NCBI GenBank assembly: GCA_947167105.1 | Contig: CAMVGU010000026.1 | Location: 1 to 43,406 of the forward strand | From: an uncultured Selenomonas sp. | Lineage (GTDB): Bacteria; Bacillota; Negativicutes; Selenomonadales; Selenomonadaceae | Length of the DNA stretch: 43,406 nt | Direction: 5' to 3' | In this document: piece by piece, positions 40,273 through 43,406 of the stretch | Position numbering within the stretch: position 1 is the stretch's first letter | Layout: every line of letters begins with the position of its first letter | The notes under the pieces: model-generated | Databases searched by the model: none | What the model saw: only the letters and a program-made list of their open reading frames with translations | What the model was told of the DNA's origin: nothing | Translations under genes and position numbers: made by a program

Positions 40273-42774
40273 ATGGAACACAGCATGGAAAGTCCAAAAT
40301 CTATCAAAATCCGTGGTGCAAGGGTACACAATCTCAAGAATATTGATGTGGACATACCCTTGGGCAAGATTGTGGGGATTTGCGGCGTATCAGGCTCCGG
40401 CAAATCCTCCCTTGCCCTTGGTATCCTATACGCGGAAGGTTCCCGCAGATACCTTGATGCCCTGTCCACCTACACCAGAAGGCGCATGACTTTTTCGGCG
40501 AAAGCCGATGTGGATGAGGTACTGTATGTTCCCGCGGCACTTGCCTTGCGCCAGAGGCCAGGAGTGCCCGGCATCCGTTCCACCTTCGGCACGGGAACGG
40601 AACTGTTGAACAGCCTGCGGCTGATGTTTTCCCGTCTCGCCAGCCACCGCTGCCCCAAGGGGCATTATCTGCAGCCGTCGCTGGCTGTGGCAGCGGAGCA
40701 GGAACTCGTTTGCCCGGAGTGCGGGGAGCATTTCTACGGGCCGGGGGCGGAGGAGCTGGCCTTTAACAGTCAGGGCGCTTGTCCCCATTGCAGCGGCACA
40801 GGGACGGTACGAACCGTGGATGAATCCACTCTCGTTCCCGACGAATCCCTGACCATTGATGAGGGGGCGGTGCTGCCCTGGCAAACCCTTATGTGGTCCC
40901 TGATGAAGGATATCGCCAGGGAATTGGGCGTGCGGACGGATGTGCCCTTTCGGGAGCTTACGGAGCAGGAACGGGATATTGTCTTTCATGGGGAAGCCGT
41001 CAAGCATCACATGATTTACCAGAATAAGACCAGCGGTGCGGCGGGTGAGATGGACTTTACTTACTTCAATGCCATCTACACTGTGGAAAATGCTCTCGCC
41101 AAAGTCAAGGACGAGAAGGGCATGAAACGGGTGGAGAAATTTCTCAAGGAGGAAATCTGCCCGGAGTGCCATGGCACTCGCCTGTCAGAGGCTGCCAGGG
41201 CGCCGCTTTTGCGCGGCATTTCTCTGGCGGAAGCAACACAGATGACGCTGACGGGTCTTGTAGACTGGGTGCAGGGTGTCCCCGCCTCCTTGCCCGAGGA
41301 AATGCGTCCCATGGCTCAGAGCATCTGCGAGTCTTTTGATGTGGTGGCCAAACGGCTCATGGATTTGGGATTGGGCTATCTGACCCTTGACCGCGCCGCC
41401 TCCACCCTCTCCACGGGCGAGCGGCAGCGCATGCAGCTTGCCCGTGCGGTGCGCAATCGGACAACGGGGGTGCTGTATGTACTGGACGAGCCGTCCATAG
41501 GCCTGCATCCTTCCAATATTGTGGGACTCAAAGGCGTAATGCGGGATCTCATTGCCGATGGCAACTCCATTCTTCTCGTTGACCACGAGACGGAGATTCT
41601 GCGAGAGGCAGATTACATCATTGAAATGGGATTGGGAGCAGGAGCAAAGGGCGGTACCGTCATTGCCGAAGGCCCAAGGAAATGCGTAGAGGAAAACAAA
41701 ATCTCCCTGATTGCCCCTTTCCTTACGGGGACAGCCAATGTGTCCATGAGAAAGCCTGCGGTCTGGGCAAATATGTTTGCGAAGGGGAGAATCCATCTGG
41801 AAACGGCGGCTTTGCATACGGTAAAGCCCCTCAAGGCAGATATTCCCAAAGGCAGGCTCACCGTAATCACCGGGGTATCAGGCTCAGGCAAGACCACGCT
41901 GATTTTGGAAAGCCTTGTACCGGCGTTATCCGCTTACATTGCGGAATCGCCTTTGCCGAAGCATATACTGTCTGTTCAGGCAGAGGGCATCAGGCACGTT
42001 AAACTGATTGATGCCACCCCTATCGGCATCAATATTCGTTCCACCGTTGCCACTTATGCCAATGTCCATGACGAACTGAGAAAAATTTACGCCCGCTGTG
42101 CCGCAGCCAAGGAAAAAGGCTGCAAGGCAGGTGATTTTTCTTACAACACCGGCAAGCTTCGCTGTCCCGTCTGTGACGGTACGGGGGCGATCAGCCTCGA
42201 CGTCCAGTTTCTTCCTGATGTTGATATTCCCTGCCCCGAATGCCGTGGGTCCAGGTACGGGAAAAAAGCTTACGGCATAAAGTATAAAAACAAGGCCGGG
42301 GAGATGCGTTCCCTGCCGGAATTGATGGATATGGACATTGACAGAGCCATGGAATTCTGCAAGGATATGAAAAACGTATATCCGCGGCTTTCCGTTTTGC
42401 AAAGGCTGGGGCTTGGCTACCTGACTCTGGGCGAAGAAACCCCCAGCTTATCCGGCGGCGAGGCACAGCGCTTAAAATTGGCCAGTGAAATGGGACGCGC
42501 CCAGGAAGATTCCGTCTTTGTCTTTGACGAACCCACCATTGGCCTGCATCCCCTTGATGTGCAGTCCCTTCTGGGCGTGTTTGCCTCCCTTATGGAACAA
42601 GGAGCCACTGTTATTGTAATCGAGCATGATCTGGACGTTATCCGCAATGCAGATTACATCATAGATATGGGCCCCTTCGGCGGTGAAGAGGGCGGAAGGA
42701 TTGTGGCTGCTGGTACGCCGGAAATGATAGCAGGAAATTCGGAAAGCCTTACGGGAAAATTCTTGAGAGGATAG
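40273..42774 (+). CDS. UvrA-like ABC ATPase lacking the UvrB-binding domain (UvrA2 type)
   Basis: The 833-residue protein has the two UvrA ATPase modules: Walker A GVSGSGKSS (about 38) and GVSGSGKTT (about 535); signatures STGERQRMQLA and LSGGEAQRLKLA; Walker B VLYVLDEPSIGLHP and VFVFDEPTIGLHP. Zinc-type CxxC pairs are present (CPECG, CPHCSGTG, CPECHGTRL; CPVCDGTG, CPECRGSRYG). After RLASHRCPKGH the chain goes almost directly to CPECGEHF, so the UvrB-interaction domain (about 100 residues) of true UvrA (about 940) is missing. UvrA2 paralogues are linked with tolerance of DNA-binding drugs. ATG 40273 has no strong ribosome site; 40285 is an alternative. Confidence 0.9.
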   Translation: MEHSMESPKSIKIRGARVHNLKNIDVDIPLGKIVGICGVSGSGKSSLALGILYAEGSRRYLDALSTYTRRRMTFSAKADVDEVLYVPAALALRQRPGVPGIRSTFGTGTELLNSLRLMFSRLASHRCPKGHYLQPSLAVAAEQELVCPECGEHFYGPGAEELAFNSQGACPHCSGTGTVRTVDESTLVPDESLTIDEGAVLPWQTLMWSLMKDIARELGVRTDVPFRELTEQERDIVFHGEAVKHHMIYQNKTSGAAGEMDFTYFNAIYTVENALAKVKDEKGMKRVEKFLKEEICPECHGTRLSEAARAPLLRGISLAEATQMTLTGLVDWVQGVPASLPEEMRPMAQSICESFDVVAKRLMDLGLGYLTLDRAASTLSTGERQRMQLARAVRNRTTGVLYVLDEPSIGLHPSNIVGLKGVMRDLIADGNSILLVDHETEILREADYIIEMGLGAGAKGGTVIAEGPRKCVEENKISLIAPFLTGTANVSMRKPAVWANMFAKGRIHLETAALHTVKPLKADIPKGRLTVITGVSGSGKTTLILESLVPALSAYIAESPLPKHILSVQAEGIRHVKLIDATPIGINIRSTVATYANVHDELRKIYARCAAAKEKGCKAGDFSYNTGKLRCPVCDGTGAISLDVQFLPDVDIPCPECRGSRYGKKAYGIKYKNKAGEMRSLPELMDMDIDRAMEFCKDMKNVYPRLSVLQRLGLGYLTLGEETPSLSGGEAQRLKLASEMGRAQEDSVFVFDEPTIGLHPLDVQSLLGVFASLMEQGATVIVIEHDLDVIRNADYIIDMGPFGGEEGGRIVAAGTPEMIAGNSESLTGKFLRG

Positions 42775-42817
42775 TATACGGACATTTGAGGTACTTTACC
42801 CGGTAAATTGTCATAAC

Positions 42818-42860
42818 AGAGCAAATAAGAGCTTTCCGAGGGAAAGCTCTTATTTGCTCT
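42818..42860. terminator. perfect 20-bp hairpin between convergent genes
   Basis: The arms 42818-42837 and 42841-42860 are perfect reverse complements around a GAG loop, with TTATTT inside the right arm and no T-run after it. It lies between the UvrA-like gene (+) and the VOC gene (-), so it probably acts as a bidirectional terminator. A short TTTACC-C-GGTAAA palindrome lies at 42795-42807. Confidence 0.65.
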
Positions 42861-42910
42861 GCATATTAATTTTCTCCTGCTTTGGTAGTATTTTCTTAGG
42901 TGCCAAACTA

Positions 42911-43294
42911 TCACTTCACATCAATCGAGAGAACTTTGTCGATGGCACCGGGCTTTTCCTGAAACAGCTCCAACACCAGCCCATCGGGAAGTTTCACCCA
43001 TTTTTCCGGCTTGCCGTCCATGGCGTGTACGCCTTCGTATGCAAGCATCTCCCTGAGTGTGTCTTTAAAGTCTTCCACCACGATCCCCAGGTGATGTCCC
43101 TGTCCTGCCCCATAGTTATCTGGCGAGGCAACAAGCTGCAGCCCTCCCCGCAGCCAAACCTGCTCCAATTTGCCGTTTGCTTCCTTACGCCGAATAACTT
43201 CCATGCCCAATACTTTCTCAAAAAAGCGGATGCTCCATTCAATGTCACGTACAGTAACCGCTGCATGTTCCACATATGATGATTTCTTTTTCAT
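42911..43294 (-). CDS. VOC-family protein (glyoxalase/bleomycin-resistance fold)
   Basis: The 127-residue protein has the beta-alpha-beta-beta-beta VOC fold: VEHAAVTVRDIEWSIRFFEKVLGMEV (in parts) at the start, GQGHHLGIVVED in the middle and KLPDGLVLELFQ near the end. His, Glu and His/Glu positions could bind a metal. Members include glyoxalase I, methylmalonyl-CoA epimerase and antibiotic-binding proteins, and sequence does not decide. ATG 43294 lacks a strong ribosome site. It is convergent with the UvrA-like gene. Confidence 0.8.
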   Translation of the reverse strand: MKKKSSYVEHAAVTVRDIEWSIRFFEKVLGMEVIRRKEANGKLEQVWLRGGLQLVASPDNYGAGQGHHLGIVVEDFKDTLREMLAYEGVHAMDGKPEKWVKLPDGLVLELFQEKPGAIDKVLSIDVK

Positions 43295-43406
43295 GGCAAA
43301 CTGCTACTAAAAACATAGACAAAAGTGTATATGTCTTAGAAAATTTCCTTGTTCATCGTGCTCGCTCTCGCCGTCCCGAAGGGCAAGCTACTAGCGTTTG
43401 TATAGC
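43295..43406. other. right-edge stretch with no gene seen
   Basis: An AT-rich start (likely leader/promoter of the VOC gene on the minus strand, with an AGACA...TGTCT inverted pair at about 43316-43335) gives way to a GC-rich block. That block contains a CCC-GAA-GGG mini-hairpin (CCCTTCGGG on the minus strand). It may be part of a dispersed repeat or the edge of another gene; I cannot tell. Confidence 0.3.

Overview
The window looks like chromosome of a diderm Firmicute of the class Negativicutes, most likely a Selenomonas/Mitsuokella-type member of the Selenomonadaceae. Firmicute traits include a T-box leader on thrS, an L20-type leader on infC-rpmI-rplT, an smc-ftsY pair, and cydAB followed by cydDC. 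Outer-membrane traits sit beside them: an EptA-like phosphoethanolamine transferase, a tripartite RND pump and a periplasmic PheC-like protein. Base composition is GC-rich by eye and fairly even. No tRNA or rRNA was seen.

Layout. 1-693 is a degraded left edge: a truncated Rpn-type transposase/nuclease fragment, an IS605-like end hairpin and one isolated CRISPR-like repeat. 694-2403 carries a PH-domain protein, a CinA without its amidase domain and a DUF441 membrane protein. 2479-6088 is a translation block (thrS, infC, rpmI, rplT) with two RNA attenuators, each behind a consensus promoter. infC starts with ATT. 6161-11018 holds RNA and nucleotide maintenance genes: a SpoU methyltransferase, a convergent thiamine pyrophosphokinase, and the run MBL hydrolase-miaA-hfq-dut-orf-tadA. 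11067-14435 contains an unrecognised helical gene, an EptA-like transferase and an exported C39-like protein.

14437-21554 is a minus-strand respiratory block: a degenerate P-type ATPase, cydA, cydB, cydD and cydC (cytochrome bd oxidase and its assembly exporter). 21729-28058 carries ispE, a FadR-type regulator, glmU, prs, a CobD-like aminotransferase and a LysR regulator with a clear palindromic operator. 28068-31998 is smc-ftsY; this SMC is only about 1000 residues and both coiled-coil arms look shortened.

32222-43294 is accessory in character: a Tat-exported FAD oxidoreductase, a truncated SYLF fragment, then one tight operon of about 8.8 kb. That operon encodes an RND adaptor, an RND permease, a PheC-like cyclohexadienyl dehydratase, an exported HAD phosphatase and a UvrA-like ABC protein without the UvrB-binding domain. 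A convergent VOC protein follows. A toxic-compound efflux and tolerance role is plausible but inferred.

The most interesting candidates are: the pseudo-P-type ATPase, which keeps the fold but has lost the phosphorylated Asp (now Cys), the CPC metal site, the HP dipeptide and the TGDN and GDGxND motifs, and lies directly upstream of cydA; the short-armed SMC; and the pump-PheC-phosphatase-UvrA2 operon.
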